Assembly (NCBI RefSeq): GCF_964355755.1
Contig: NC_092672.1
Span: 35,460,501-35,524,500 of the forward strand
Direction of reading: 5' to 3'
From: Antedon mediterranea
Lineage: Eukaryota > Echinodermata > Crinoidea > Comatulida > Antedonidae
DNA length: 64,000 nt
The position numbers and the translations under genes are program-made. Positions 44,870 through 56,519 of this stretch are shown piece by piece. The stretch's first letter is position 1. The number at the start of each line of letters is the position of its first letter. Below the pieces are notes generated by a model. The model was not told the DNA's origin. It saw only the letters and a list, made by a program, of their open reading frames with translations, and did not search any database.

Positions 44870-45835
44870 TTCTAATCTTGCGCTTCAAGAAACCTGGTTA
44901 GCTGGTGATGAAACGGATGACTTTATATAATCTTACTTCAGTCGGTTATCACATTTTCATTGTACCGCATGGAAGAGGAAATAACAAAGTGTGAGGCAAG
45001 TCAGAAATTTATGGGAAGCATCAGTTTATTTCAAGTGCGTAAGGCAGGAAATCACCGAAATTGATGTAGCCTAGGCCCGCTATTTCCCCTTCGCATCTGC
45101 CTTGTATTTTAACTCCAAATGTGTTAACCAACTTTATCCTGAATACCACACATTGGAATTAGTACTTTTATGAAGAAAAATCACGTAAAAAGTAACAATA
45201 AATCCTTTTTGACCATCATGCACCAGTACGCATCAAAACCGTAGTTACTCGCAAACAACTACCTTGGTTTACTGACTCATTATATCGCATCAAATAAGAA
45301 CGGTGAAAGGCCGAACACAATGTTCCATGCAAAGTGTAATGTCTTCAATCGTAGGATTATCGATTGTGGTGAAGACTTCAAGTTTTTGTTTTCCACCCTC
45401 AACGACATTCTGCAAAGAAAGAAACATATACAGCTAAATTACATAATCATGATAATCAATTTGCTAATTATTTCAAGACAAAGATCGAGGGCATCAGAAC
45501 AGCTCTTCCAATGGTTATTGTCATCTCAGATCAAATTAAATATGCTACTTTACACACGGCAACATGGAACACCTTTGATCTGTATCATCAGCAGAAGAAG
45601 TCAAGACCATTGTCAAGAAGTCTACAAGTGCGTCATGCTCTTTAGACCCAGTCCCATTATAAATGGTTAAGAAGTCAATAGACTCGCTTTCACACTGTCT
45701 TACATATATCGTGAATATGTCTCTTAAAGAAAGATTCGTACCACCGTCACTTTAATCAGCAGTTATCAAACCTTTGTTGAAAAAGAATAATTTTGATCAC
45801 AACATCTTGAAGATGTTGAACTTTAGATTGTAACT
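44870..45835 (+). mobile_element. LINE-A endonuclease/linker fragment with a nested half-MITE
   Basis: LALQETWLAGD at 44878-44912, then unrelated sequence including, at about 45075-45212, one half of the inverted-repeat element of 17685-18428 (GAATACCACACATTGG, CTTTTATGAAGAAAAATCACG). LINE-A resumes at about 45213 with VRIKTVVTR, FHAKCNVFNRRIIDCGEDF and the linker up to 45770. This copy has no TTA-flanked MITE at 45726 and so gives the empty site for 36487-36645. Confidence 0.7.
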
Positions 45836-48640
45836 GCTGTTTAACTGCTTAGAAAATGTCTGTTTTTGGTGTCTCGTTAGATAGAGTTTACAAGTTTTTT
45901 GGTGTTTAAAGTTTCCGTGTTTATACGGTTGTGAAGAGTTTGGTGATTATATTTTGTGGATAGTGTCATTTAAATGTGTTTTTGATCTCGATTATGTAGC
46001 CTCATTGCAGATACCTGGTTGGCTTGCCGCCCGAACCCGCATACGGTAAATCGTTTCGATAGTCTATTGATATGCAAAGTGGGCTACTGGAGCATTCCAG
46101 ATAACTCATTCGAAATGCCGCCTTACATTACACAGGATGATTGTTGTTATAATGTATACTCGGACTACTCAAATGGAAATACGGCTTGAGATTTATGTTA
46201 TGAAGACATTATACCACAGGATAGAGGTAAGATAAGACATTATGGTTCATTTGTTCGTCATAGAGGTAGGAGAGCAGGTAAAAATAGCCACGACCAATAC
46301 GGACCTTATAAAACAGCGTTTAGATGTAGCGATGTGTGACCGTAGACCCATTGAAGGCAGAGTGTCCGCGCTCGTTAATATTCCACTTATAGAAGACATA
46401 CAAGAACTAGAATCAGACAAAATGACTGTACACATTATTAATTTTAGGCCAAAAACTCTTGAAATACCGACTATACTGCTGGGCGCGAACGTATTTTAAC
46501 ACCTGTAAAAATTAACCGGAACTATGCTTCTGACAAACGCGTTTTTCTTTGCGTTTGGAGCGCACGCTCTACTTGTAACAAAACCACTACAATTTTTGAC
46601 TTATTAGTAGACTCTAAAATTGACATCTTAGTTAGTACGGAGTCTTGGTTAAGCGATGGAATTTCTGCGATTAGAGAGGAGTGTACACCTGACGGGTTTC
46701 CCACGTCAATGAGACGTGATGGGTGGCGGAATAGTGATTATATATAAGTCTGAACTTAAGTTTGTGTCATCGCCTTTAACGCATGAATTTAAATCGTTTC
46801 AGCATGCTTGTATGACAGATCTCACTAAGTATTTTAGATTGATTGCCGTTTACCGCCCACCTCCTTCACAGAAAAATGGTATAGAACCATCGAATTTCTG
46901 GGAGAAATGGATGGCCTACCAGGTATACCCCACCAGGTATACCCCACCAGGTATACCCCACCAGGTATACCCCACCAGGTATACCCCTTGTTGTCGGTGA
47001 ATGTCCCCGTTGACCAGCCCGAGTGTCACAATACCTATCTCGCATGACTTCAAACAAACCGTTGATGAGCCCACGCAAATCAGAGGTCATATTCTTGATC
47101 ATGTCATCTGTTGTGAAGATGATGGTGTCGTTGTGGACTGCGCGGTTTTGCTACATAGATGGTTCGGATCATCACCTCATAGGGGTTACGCTAGACAGGA
47201 TTTGCACTTCCTGTATTGTAATCTTGTTTCGTTGTTTTATTTTAATGTTCCTGTTCGTAATCTTCGTAGTAAACCCTTTCTTCATGTTAAATATTCTCGT
47301 GTCAATGTTTGTAAAAATGGTATTGTATGGTGAGTCTCGTCATTGTACAATTCATGTCTTTTAAAAAATAATTCTTTAGATATTTTTAACTGTAATTTTT
47401 CTCAATTTAAATGTATTATTAATGAAATTATTTAAATAATTTTTTTTTTCATTTTTGTATATATTTATATTGGCTCATATTTTATAGTTTAGTTATTTTA
47501 TTTTTAACCTGTTATTGGTGTTTTACACTGTTGGTTTGAAATAAAGAATAAAGAACATCAGTAAAGCAGACCGATCACCGGTGGTGATCGGATGAAGCGA
47601 ATTATAACGTCTCGCTCTTTTAACAATTTCGACATTATTCGTTTAAGTTAGAACTGCAACACGACCTTAGTATTATATCTAGAGGATTCTGAAGCCCATT
47701 CCAAGACATATAATCATGTTTGACAAGCATTGCCCTGAAAAAACACGCGTGCACAAAATAGACAGTAAACCAGGTTGGTATACTAGCGAGGTTGAGGTTG
47801 CGCGAAAAAAACCGGAGGATACTCGAACGCAAATGGAGAAAACAAAATCTGTTTCAGAAAAGTCTAACCATTGTGTAATTCTAATAAATCACTATCTAAC
47901 TATTTTAGAAATAAGGTAGTTAATATCCAAGCATGCATAGATGATCGTCAGCCAACCAATGTTTGCTTAGAAACCTTCCCACCCGTGGAGGTTGAAGACA
48001 TACTCCCCAAACAAAACAAGCCCCCTTGACCCATTACCCACTTGGCTACTTACAGACCTCTGTCATAACCCATATAGCAAATTGCTCCTATGCTTCCGGT
48101 ATTTTCCCACCGAGTTTAAAAAAAGCTGCTGTAACTCCCATAATCAAGAAAGCTTCACTTGACCCAAATGTCTTGTCAAACTACGTCCCGTTTCGAACTT
48201 GCCTCTTGGCAAGATTTTAGAAAGACCGGTCATTAAGACTTTTAACCAGCACTGTCTTTTAAACAATTTAACAGAACCCTTACAACCCGCTTATAAAGCT
48301 ACGTCAGTACTGAGACTGCATCGTTGAAGGTAAAAACAGATATCTTACACAATTTTGCTAAAAGTCGTGTTGTGATTTTGATGATGCTTGATTTGTCTTC
48401 AGCCTTTGATACGATGGATCACCATATTCTTGTAGATAGATTAAGACATTGTTTTGGGATTACTCAGAATGCTAATAAATCAAGACATACATTGAAGATA
48501 GAAATTGTAAGACTACATGGTTCGGAATCGAGGAAACCACTCCTGAAGTTAGGACGTGTCCCACAAGTGTCAACCGTTAGCCCCGCATTATTTACTGCCT
48601 ATACAAGACCATCATTAAACGTCATGGCTTATAATGTCAT
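45836..48640 (+). mobile_element. Degraded LINE-B (CR1-like): endonuclease to reverse transcriptase
   Basis: Motifs in order, with frameshifts: KIDILVSTESWLSDG (46617-46660), GGGIVIIYKSELKF, IAVYRPPPSQ, a 14-bp repeat block, VVGDFNVPV-like and DEPTQIRGHILDHVI (endonuclease C-terminus), a 3'-UTR-like interruption at about 47340-47560, KIDSKPGWYTSEVE (linker), LPLGKILERPV (RT start), and LSSAFDTMDHHIL (RT catalytic motif A). Decayed throughout. Confidence 0.7.
46917..46987 (+). repeat. 14-bp repeats in LINE-B endonuclease
   Basis: Five copies of CAGGTATACCCCAC in tandem, at the position of the endonuclease segment that precedes the GDFN-type motif. The period is not a multiple of three, so the array also disrupts the frame. 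Confidence 0.92.
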
Positions 48641-49300
48641 CTTATTATAGATCTATTTAAGAAAGGCCTTAAAACCTATTTGTTTCCTATGCATTAGAAT
48701 GTGAAGCGCCTTGATCAATTTGGAAAGGCGCTATACAAATGATAATAATGATATTATTATTATTAGACGGGTGGTAGCCAAACATTTAAATTGTTATTAT
48801 GTCAAGTCTGAGCATCATCTACATGAACATACATGCATATAAAACATTTCATAGCACCGAGACAGCATAATGACATCTTATTGGTAATTCAATGCTGTGG
48901 TCCCACATAGACTGTTTGGCAAGATGCGTAAACTGGGAGTATCACTGCCGATATGCAGATGGGTGTTGGACTTCCTCAGTAATAGATCACAACGTTAAGC
49001 TGAGTAATTTGATGTCGGATAAAGCAGTAGTTAGCACGAGAGTACCACAACGGTGCGTACTTCCCCCTTTTTTATTTTCTTTTTATATTTATGATTTTGT
49101 TGTTTCCTATGACATCTGTCTCATGGTCAAGTTTGCCGATGATACTACAATCGCAGGGCTTATAACAAATAATGATGAAGTAGAGTACCGAACTCAGGTC
49201 GATAATGTAATACACTGGTGTGCCTATAGCAACCTAATATTAAATGTTATCAAAACAAAGGAAGTCGTCGATTTTAGGAAAAAAATAATTTATGAATAAC
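48641..49300 (+). mobile_element. LINE-B 3' end joined to LINE-A reverse transcriptase
   Basis: 48650-48780 repeats the LINE-B 3' end and ATT tail of 8830-8925; 48781-49300 repeats the LINE-A RT with VVSTRVPQRCVLPPF, the catalytic FADDTTIAGL in frame, and NLILNV. The chimeric junction is the same as at 8926. Confidence 0.8.
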
Positions 49301-49334
49301 CTTTTATACTGTGGGGCACGTATTTGGAGGATCT

Positions 49335-49465
49335 TCAGAGATGAGGTATTGGGCATGTCGGGATGAGGGGGTTCGCAGTCGGTTAAGGGGGTTCGCTGTA
49401 AAGGGGGTTTCGCTGTAAGTAGGGGGGGGGGAGGGGGGTGGGGGTGTGGTTAACCAAACCCCCTG
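49335..49465 (+). repeat. G-rich GGGGGTTCGCTGTAA repeats
   Basis: Three imperfect units with GGGGGTTCGC, then a run of G9 and GAGGGGGGTGGGGG. The G tracts could form a quadruplex. Confidence 0.75.
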
Positions 49466-49479
49466 GCTCCGGGCCTGAT

Positions 49480-49857
49480 ATGTAACCTTACAAACAATAT
49501 AAAATAATTTTTTTACACAAAATAAGAAAATAAAAACACACGTTTCTCCATTTGCATTTTATTGCTCGTTTTAAATAATTGATTGTTCATTGATTTAATC
49601 AAAGTTAATTAATTGCAATTTATTTTTCTTATTGTATATTTATACATTTCATTCGGCAGTTGTCTCTTATGTTTATTTACAGTATTGTTCGGCCGTTGTT
49701 TGGGTGATCAGAGTTTTCCATCACAACATATTTACCTTTTTCTATTTGATGTCCTATATTTCATTTATTTTATATATTTTGTCATCTACTTATTATATCG
49801 TTGTACCACAATACACTTCTATGTATTTTAATTGTAGGAAATCAGAATTAACAATCT
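49480..49857 (-). other. Gene 5: conserved 3' flank with poly(A) signal
   Basis: Homologous to the 3' flanks of genes 1 and 4. AATAAA on the minus strand at 49563-49558. Confidence 0.65.
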
Positions 49858-52669
49858 TTATACAACCGTAATTTGAATGTTTTCTTCACTGACACCCAAA
49901 TGTTCTTCAATTTCGCGACGGATGCATTTTTCAAGGATCTTTTTTTGACTCTCTTCTTCCGCCTTATTCCGTATTATTACCTCAAGAAGAGGTAAAATTC
50001 CAGCAATAAAAACAGCTGCATATAGATTCACTTGTTGTAACTCATCGAAATCAGCGATGGCCTTTACCGTTGATAAACTTACCCAAATTACTAGGCTCAG
50101 AATTAGAAGTTTTATGATTATAATTAGAAGTTGAGTCTCTGGTGGTCTATACTTTGTTACAATGGTGTCAAGAAAGAAGAAAGTCTTTTCAATAGTAGTT
50201 AAGCCTTCAGTGTCTTGTCGGATTACGGGTAAAGATGTGCTATCACTTGATGATTCAGGATGTCCATTTGAAGGATCAGTAAGTTGTGGGTTAAAAGCAG
50301 ATTCTGCTGCAGTGCTATCTGATTGTACAGATACAGACGTATGATCTGAGAGAGTATCTGTAGGTTGTGGGTTAGAAGCAGATTCTGCTGCAGTGCTATC
50401 TGGTGCAGCTAAATGATAACGTTCACCATTGTCATTGGTCCTTACTATCTTCTTTACCTTCGTCCATATATCCATTTGCATCGTCTTTATCTTCGTCCGT
50501 GTATCCCTTGGCATCGTCTTAACCTTCGTCCATATATCCCTTGGCATCTTCTTTACTATCGTCCATATTTCAACGACATCACGGTCCTCATCATCGTCCT
50601 CGTGGTCCTCATCATCGTCCTCGTGGTCCTCATCATCGTCCTCGTGGTCCTCATCATCGTCCTCGTGGTCCTCATCATCGTCCTCGTGGTCCTCATCATC
50701 GTCCTCATGGTCCTCATCATCGCCCTCGTGGTCCTCATCATCGTCCTCGTGGTCCTCATCATCGTCCTCGTGGTCCTCATCATCGTCCTCGTGGTCCTCA
50801 TCATCGTCCTCATGGTCCTCATCATCGTCCTCGTGGTCCTCATCATCGTCCTCATGGTCCTCATCATCGCCCTCGTGGTCCTCATCATCGTCCTCGTTTT
50901 TAAATTGTGGAAAAGAGGGCAGTTTATCACCAGAAACTTGCACCACGTTATCTTTGATTAACTCATCAAATACTGAAATCACTTGCTGCAGGAGAACCAC
51001 ATATCCTTTGTAATAACCTGTTATAATTGAAATGACGTAACCAATGATAATTAAACTAATCGCTGCAACGACTCCAGCAGTACCAGGCTTTACCAGCAAG
51101 CCGATGTAGAAGTACCAAATAATATTAAATATGTATCCAATGGATAATCCCACCTTTGTAAACACAATCATCATCATACCAAAACCACCACCTGCCCCCA
51201 TCGCAATATATATCAATGTCGTAATTTTTTTTATAGTAATATTATTATTATTATTATTAATTTTTGTCAAGTTTACAAACGGTGATATCATTAAACGCAT
51301 GACAAGATAAATTATCGGTAAAGACACCAAAATAGTCAGCATACCGTAGACAATTAAGAACGGTACTAAAAGAATAAAAAACATAGTAACATGTATTCCT
51401 ATATTGTTTATTTTTAAAAACTTCCGAAACCAGTTTAACCCATCCTTCCAGTGGGAACTTGAAACAATTGATTTGATCGTTTCCTTACAAACCACTGTAA
51501 TTATTTTTTGGAAGTTTCAATATAATATGTAGAAATAAACGAACAATAGACAAACCTTTAATGTCGGACAAATTAGAATATCTATTCATAAAATCAGTTT
51601 CAAACCAGTCTTGGCACGTTAAACAGGTTATCAACAGGGTAATGCAAGCAAGTATATAAAATAAATTAATCCAAATATTTCCCTGGCAAAATGTATTATC
51701 AGGCTTACACTCTGGTATGCCTTCAATGTTCTTAAGCGCTGCACGACGACGGTAAAAAGAATCACTGTCCAAAACATTAGCAATGATGTAAGGTATAAAT
51801 TGTAGAAAACCGAAAAGTGCCCATAGTATCAGCCAACGTAGAATAAAAATACAGTTATATTGATTTCCACTATGTAATAGAAAATACTTAGGGCCCATTG
51901 GTAGATCAGTCCGTAAGCTCAAATATTCGTTTCCATTCTCATTCATTGGTTTTACGCGACACAAAAACGAGACAAGGAACAAAATAAAATATAACGAGAA
52001 TATAATATTATAAATAAGCCAGTTAAATATCGTATACAAGGAATGTTTCATAAATTTACTAAGTTCAACTGACTCATCTTCTGAAATTTGCCAGCATTGA
52101 AAGTACGTACTGCTTTTAAGAATAGCGTAATAACCCCCAGACGCTAAGTTAATATCCCTTGTGCTGCTAAAATTGTCAAGTTTTCGTTCAATACAAACCT
52201 CTTGTTTCGCATCTTTGTCATTTTCGAGCTGAAGAAGGGAATTTGCGATTACGTTCAATTTGTTTTCGTTGTCAACTTCAAAGAAACACTCGGGTGCTGA
52301 GGTGACGTTTAAGGAGATGTGTTCCACACCAGGAGATAGAGTTCCCAGTGATAGAAATTCAAAATCAAATGGAAAAGTCAAAAGGAGTTCACCGATTTCC
52401 CCGACAGCCACAACCCAGTGGTTGACGTCAATGACTGTTGTATTTTTATAAAAACTTTTTCCAACAGAATCAGAAGCATCAACAAAAGATAACAACTTTA
52501 CGTTGATAAAGACAGCATCACCTTTTAAGAGTTCTTGCAAGACATCTGAGCCATCCATCTCCAGTAGACAGGTAGTGTTATCGGATTGGATCCTTGTAGA
52601 GATGTCTCTGGATGACGTCACAACACACATGGCTGCTAGAAGAAGTAAGATGCTCCGAAAACGTGTCAT
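49858..52669 (-). pseudogene. Gene 5: paralogue of the membrane-protein family, frameshifted
   Basis: Start MTRFRS at 52669, 25 nt inside exon 2. The frame is open to a stop after KLPKNNYSGL near 51485. There a 20-nt deletion relative to gene 4 (the HKLSFEMKE-coding stretch) shifts the frame; the remaining ~540 codons, to 49858, are open in the other frame. No ATG starts that second part, so a full protein would need correction of the shift. The ectodomain is nearly identical to genes 3 and 4. The variable domain is the most elaborate: about 14 acidic heptads (DEDHEDD), four WTKVKTMPRD-type 11-mers, and about one and a half 28-mer Ser/Thr units. The inter-helix loop has an Asn run (NNNNN). 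The end is ITVV, again T-x-V. Confidence 0.82.
50577..50895 (-). repeat. 21-bp coding minisatellite (acidic heptads) in gene 5
   Basis: About fourteen to fifteen in-frame 21-bp units encode DEDHEDD, with two HEGD variants. Gene 4 has the likely ancestral single unit (DEEHEGDDED). Such Asp/Glu/His runs could bind divalent cations; that is inference. Confidence 0.95.
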
Positions 52670-52861
52670 GGTTTGAGGAGTAAAGATAATGACTCTGAAA
52701 ATAATCAATTAATATATATTTGAAAATGTGTTGTACTAGACTACTGTAAACATATTACATCCATGATTTAGGGGTGAATTTTGATGGTCCCCTTAAATTA
52801 ATTTTAATAGGACTACCTGTTGTCATTATGTGTCGTAAATAAACCCTATCTTGCATTACGG

Positions 52862-53183
52862 TACAGACCTCCCAACTTGGAAAATGAAATATCGGGACGT
52901 TTTATGAGATTATATAGGGTTATATAATGCGTGCCAATGCATTGGTAACTCATTATTAAACAACACACGATTGGATTATAAACACTATACGGACCGATAT
53001 TAGTTTGTTTTCTATTTTCTTATCAATATCTAGGGTAGCAGAAATGATAAATTTATACATATCGGGCATTTGATTGGTTTATCCAATCCAAAATATCGGA
53101 AAAAACATTTTAGCGGGAGATCGAAAGTTGTCTCGCAATATCTGGAGACTTCTGCCATTATCGAGAGAGTTGAGAGGTCTTAC
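52862..53183. mobile_element. Candidate MITE in gene 5 intron (GACCTCCCAACT ends)
   Basis: Left end ACAGACCTCCCAACTTGG; right end, complemented, GTAAGACCTCTCAACTC. About 320 bp, non-coding. The target duplication was not resolved. Confidence 0.55.
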
Positions 53184-53286
53184 TTTCACCTCTCAAGCAT
53201 TTTGCTTACTGGCAAAGATCTTTCAGGATCTTTTTATAATCTTTTATAATGTTTGTGTAGATAGGGCTATATAAAAATAACTACTA

Positions 53287-53478
53287 AGGCCAATTTACAC
53301 AGACGAGCGGTAACGGTAATAACAATATAGAATATATGTTATTCCTTATGACCATTTACACATAACGCGAAGTGGACGGGTGGTTTACGCTCACAAATAT
53401 ACAGATTCTATGTGGCACAAGCTACGCGGTTTTCTGCTTTATTACGGCTCGGATCGTCTGTATAAATTGGCCTTTATC
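53287..53478. mobile_element. ~190-bp MITE in gene 5 intron
   Basis: Inverted termini of ~22 bp: AAGGCCAATTTACACAGACG left, and the complement of CGTCTGTATAAATTGGCCTT right, flanked by TA. A fragment of the same element (CATTTACACATAACGCGAAG) occurs at 57545-57590. Confidence 0.8.
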
Positions 53479-53750
53479 ATTTATTTTGTGAATATAAGCA
53501 AAGGTATAGATGCCAGTCGAATAACTTACCACAGTCCACGACGAAAAAATTGATTGCCAAAATGAAAAACAGTGACACAACACCTCGGATAGAAGTAGCA
53601 GATTATGTAATTTGAATAGAATTAGTAGTCAGCCTCAGTTGCACTAAGAAACGGGAGAAAATAAATATAAATGGCCAAATTTCGATGGGAGAAATAAATA
53701 ATAATAATTCAATAATTTTTTAGTCGTATTTACATTATATTAAACAAGGC

Positions 53751-54484
53751 CATATAGATGGCTGCAGTCGCGTGCTCATTGGTGTTTACCGACCGACCGA
53801 TCAACCTACCAACTGACCGAAATTACTGAACATGTTTAAAAATGTTGAAATGTTTAAAAACATTTATATTTTTTTAATTTCCACGTGCGTAGCCTGTCAC
53901 TTTTGACGTGCTCGTATAACGTAATTTCGAGTTGAAAAGTAAGTCAAGAAAACATAAATCGGGCAAAAAGAGTGCGCAATAACATTTAACGCGCAGTGCG
54001 AGCGCAAAAATCTGCGCACTTATGGCAATTTTGTAAAAGCTTAAAATTGCCTGAAACGTACTCATCGAAAATAAATTTTGAAAATTTTAAGCGCGCGTAC
54101 GCATGCGTTACATGCGCTACGCACGTAATTGTATTGCCATATGATGCTTTATGCCCTGAAATTTATGAGTACCAAATTTTATTTAATTGTGATTCATGGT
54201 TGTGAAGATATGATTACAAACGTGATTTCGTTACATCGTGCGTACACCGCGTAATGTTTTATTGCGCACCGTGAAAACATAACCACATCGATTCCTGGTC
54301 ATAAGGAATATACTGTGAAAAATTGACTTAGCTAGATTAAACTGATATCAAGATAAGGTCAGAAAGCGATAAAACGCATAGTGATACCGGACCGACAGAC
54401 AGACCGACAGACAGACCGACAGACCGACAGACAGACCGACCGACCGACCGACATAGTGAACTATAGAGTCGCATCCGCGCGACT
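53751..54484 (-). mobile_element. Microsatellite-bearing element, copy 2 (inverted)
   Basis: Inverse complement of 38774-39480 at high identity across the ~550-bp core; the (ACCGACAG)n tract lies at 54388-54452, and the end GTCGCATCCGCGCGACTA at 54468-54484. The left boundary is less certain because a GGCTGCAGTCGCGTGC segment precedes it. Confidence 0.82.
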
Positions 54485-55090
54485 AATAAGTTATATATAA
54501 AAGATAATTATTATCCTATTTATAGAGGAATTAATTCAGTATACGGCTACATGATCTCGATGTGCCACCTAAAACTAGATTAGGCCTATGTTAAATATTG
54601 ATCTTTTACATTACTTTTGTTATTGAATTAATACAAATATAAACTCTACCACAGGACAAAGCGATCCGACTGAGATACCATTGTGTCGTAGCATATCTGT
54701 ATAAAGGTTCAAATGTTCTGTCTGGGATTTTGACCGGCAATTTACAAATGATTTCTTAATTAAATATTTCGTATAATTATTATAAATTTCTACTTTTAAT
54801 TGGTCTAGGCCTTATGTTTGATAAAGTGGTAAAAATGTCAGTCGTTAGTGAAATCAAATTAAATATGAATTTATGTTGATATTAATAGTTAAGAAAGGGA
54901 AAAGTGTACTGTATAGTTGAGCATGTACTTTGATTTTCAAACATAGACCTACGTCGTCACAAGGTGTCTAAAAATCATGGAGTGTTCGCGAAAATATCAT
55001 CACATATCTAAAGTACGGTACGTGATTGACAGTCATGTGGCGTGTTTAGCCAAGTACTCAAGATAATTGAATTTATAAATGTCATAATAA
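54485..55090. other. Intergenic stretch, no gene seen
   Basis: AT-rich; no coding exon or repeat was recognised. Confidence 0.5.
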
Positions 55091-55622
55091 AGATGTATTG
55101 TCCCTTTGACTAATTCCAAAAAAATAAAAAATTAAAGATTTGGAAAAAAGTGGGTCATTTTGAAGTATCATAATAGTTATTAACTTTCACCAACAATTAG
55201 TCGGGAAAAAAAATCAGTTAACTGAAATACAGAAGTTTTTTTGTTCAAAAAATAACTTTGACTTCCAGTCAAAGTTTTCGATCAAAACATATCTCATAAT
55301 GCAACGCACTTGTTTGGCTACTCTGTATGCATAATCATAAATCTTCCTCGCGATCTGTGTGAAAACACCTTCTCAACCGTGACGATTTGTAAACAATCCT
55401 AATTAGCATCATGCATAATGCATACTCGTGGTTTGAAATCTTTGTTTACTTTCGCTCGCAACGATTTTCCAGACGAAATGTAATGAAATTAATTCACTTG
55501 TTAATTATGTAAACGTGTTGTTTTTGGCTCGAATTTTCGACTTAAAGAGAATAACTTAAATATTACTTTGATATGGCCAATTTAAATTTAGAATATTTTG
55601 TGTTTCAAGGGAAAATACATCT
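55091..55622. mobile_element. TTAA-type element, larger relative of the LINE-nested MITEs
   Basis: Ends AGATGTATTGTCCCTTTGA (55091-55109) and, inverted, AGATGTATTTTCCCTTG; flanked by ATAA left and TTAA right. The ~530-bp interior differs from the 340-bp MITEs at 2.6 and 37.5 kb, but the termini match. Non-coding. Confidence 0.65.
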
Positions 55623-55869
55623 TTAAATTTAATAATAAATAAATGAGTTTTTAGAATGACCGAATTTCGAGCCTCGGCATACCGTAACTGAGCTTACTAT
55701 GACTATTATTGCTATTATACGCATATATTGCGTTATCATCTTATAGTGCTTTAGTAACTGATTATGTAAAAAAAAAAATTTTTTTTAATGTGACATGCGC
55801 AGAATCACATAATGTGGTCTGTGCTTATTTTCGTTATTTGCAAAATTGTATGTAAATTTCTAATTGTTC

Positions 55870-56460
55870 CGATTTTAAAATCTAAATTAGGTGATATTAC
55901 GAGGAAAGGCAATTATAGGCAAATAGTGTTAGCTATAGAGTGATATCTAAGGTAATAGAATCTGTATTAATTAAATTGTCCTGAGATAGCCTTAAGTCAT
56001 GTGATCATCAGTTTGCATTTAAATCTGGTCACTCCACAGATACATGTATATTTGTCTTACAACAGGTTAATTAATTTTATACGCGGCAAAATAGCCTGTA
56101 TATGCTTGCTTTCTTGATGCTCTAAGGCATGATAGAGTAAATCACAGGACTATTTTAAAAAAAATTCTTATCGTGTTGGTTAAATGGGGAAGATCCATCT
56201 CCCGATGGTTCTATTTAAGGAACGAGTGTGACAGGGCGGAATCATGTCTCCATTAGTGTATAATGTTTACATAGATGATCTGAATGTAGCACTTAGTAAA
56301 TGTGGTTACGGGTGAAGAACTTCAAATATGGTTCTAAATAATTTAAGTTATGCTGATGACATGACCATTATGGCTCCAAAATATTGTTAACGTATTTGAG
56401 GAGTATGCTCTACAACATGATGTTATATTAAACAATCTATCAATAATTGACATGCGCAGA
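55870..56460 (+). mobile_element. LINE-E reverse-transcriptase fragment, heavily decayed
   Basis: Motifs with frameshifts: GNYRQIVLA, a QFAFKSGHSTDTCIF-like segment, GGIMSPLVYNVYIDDLNVAL (56235-56300), and LSYADDMTIMAP (56343-56380) with the catalytic ADD. It belongs to a different LINE family from A-D. Confidence 0.75.
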
Positions 56461-56519
56461 CGCACATAATGTGTTACCTCAACATATTTTTAAAGTCGAA
56501 ATTTTGGCAATTTTAGTAA

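Larger units (their letters stand above)
52670..53750 (-). promoter_or_regulatory. Gene 5: 5' cassette with MITE-filled UTR intron
   Basis: Acceptor CAG at 52697-52695, exon 2 from 52694; a single donor GTAAGT at 53529-53524. The 835-bp intron holds two inverted-repeat elements. The promoter boxes are present but more diverged (AGTTGCACTAAGAAACGG). Exon 1 is shorter, and the CTAATAGTGTCACTG word is degraded to CAGTGACAC on the plus strand. Confidence 0.7.

Noticed and set aside
50413-51013. Three further long frames across the gene 5 acidic repeat (IVLVVL, SSSSSW, RGPHHRP types)
   Set aside because: They are shadows of the 21-bp minisatellite in other frames and strands.
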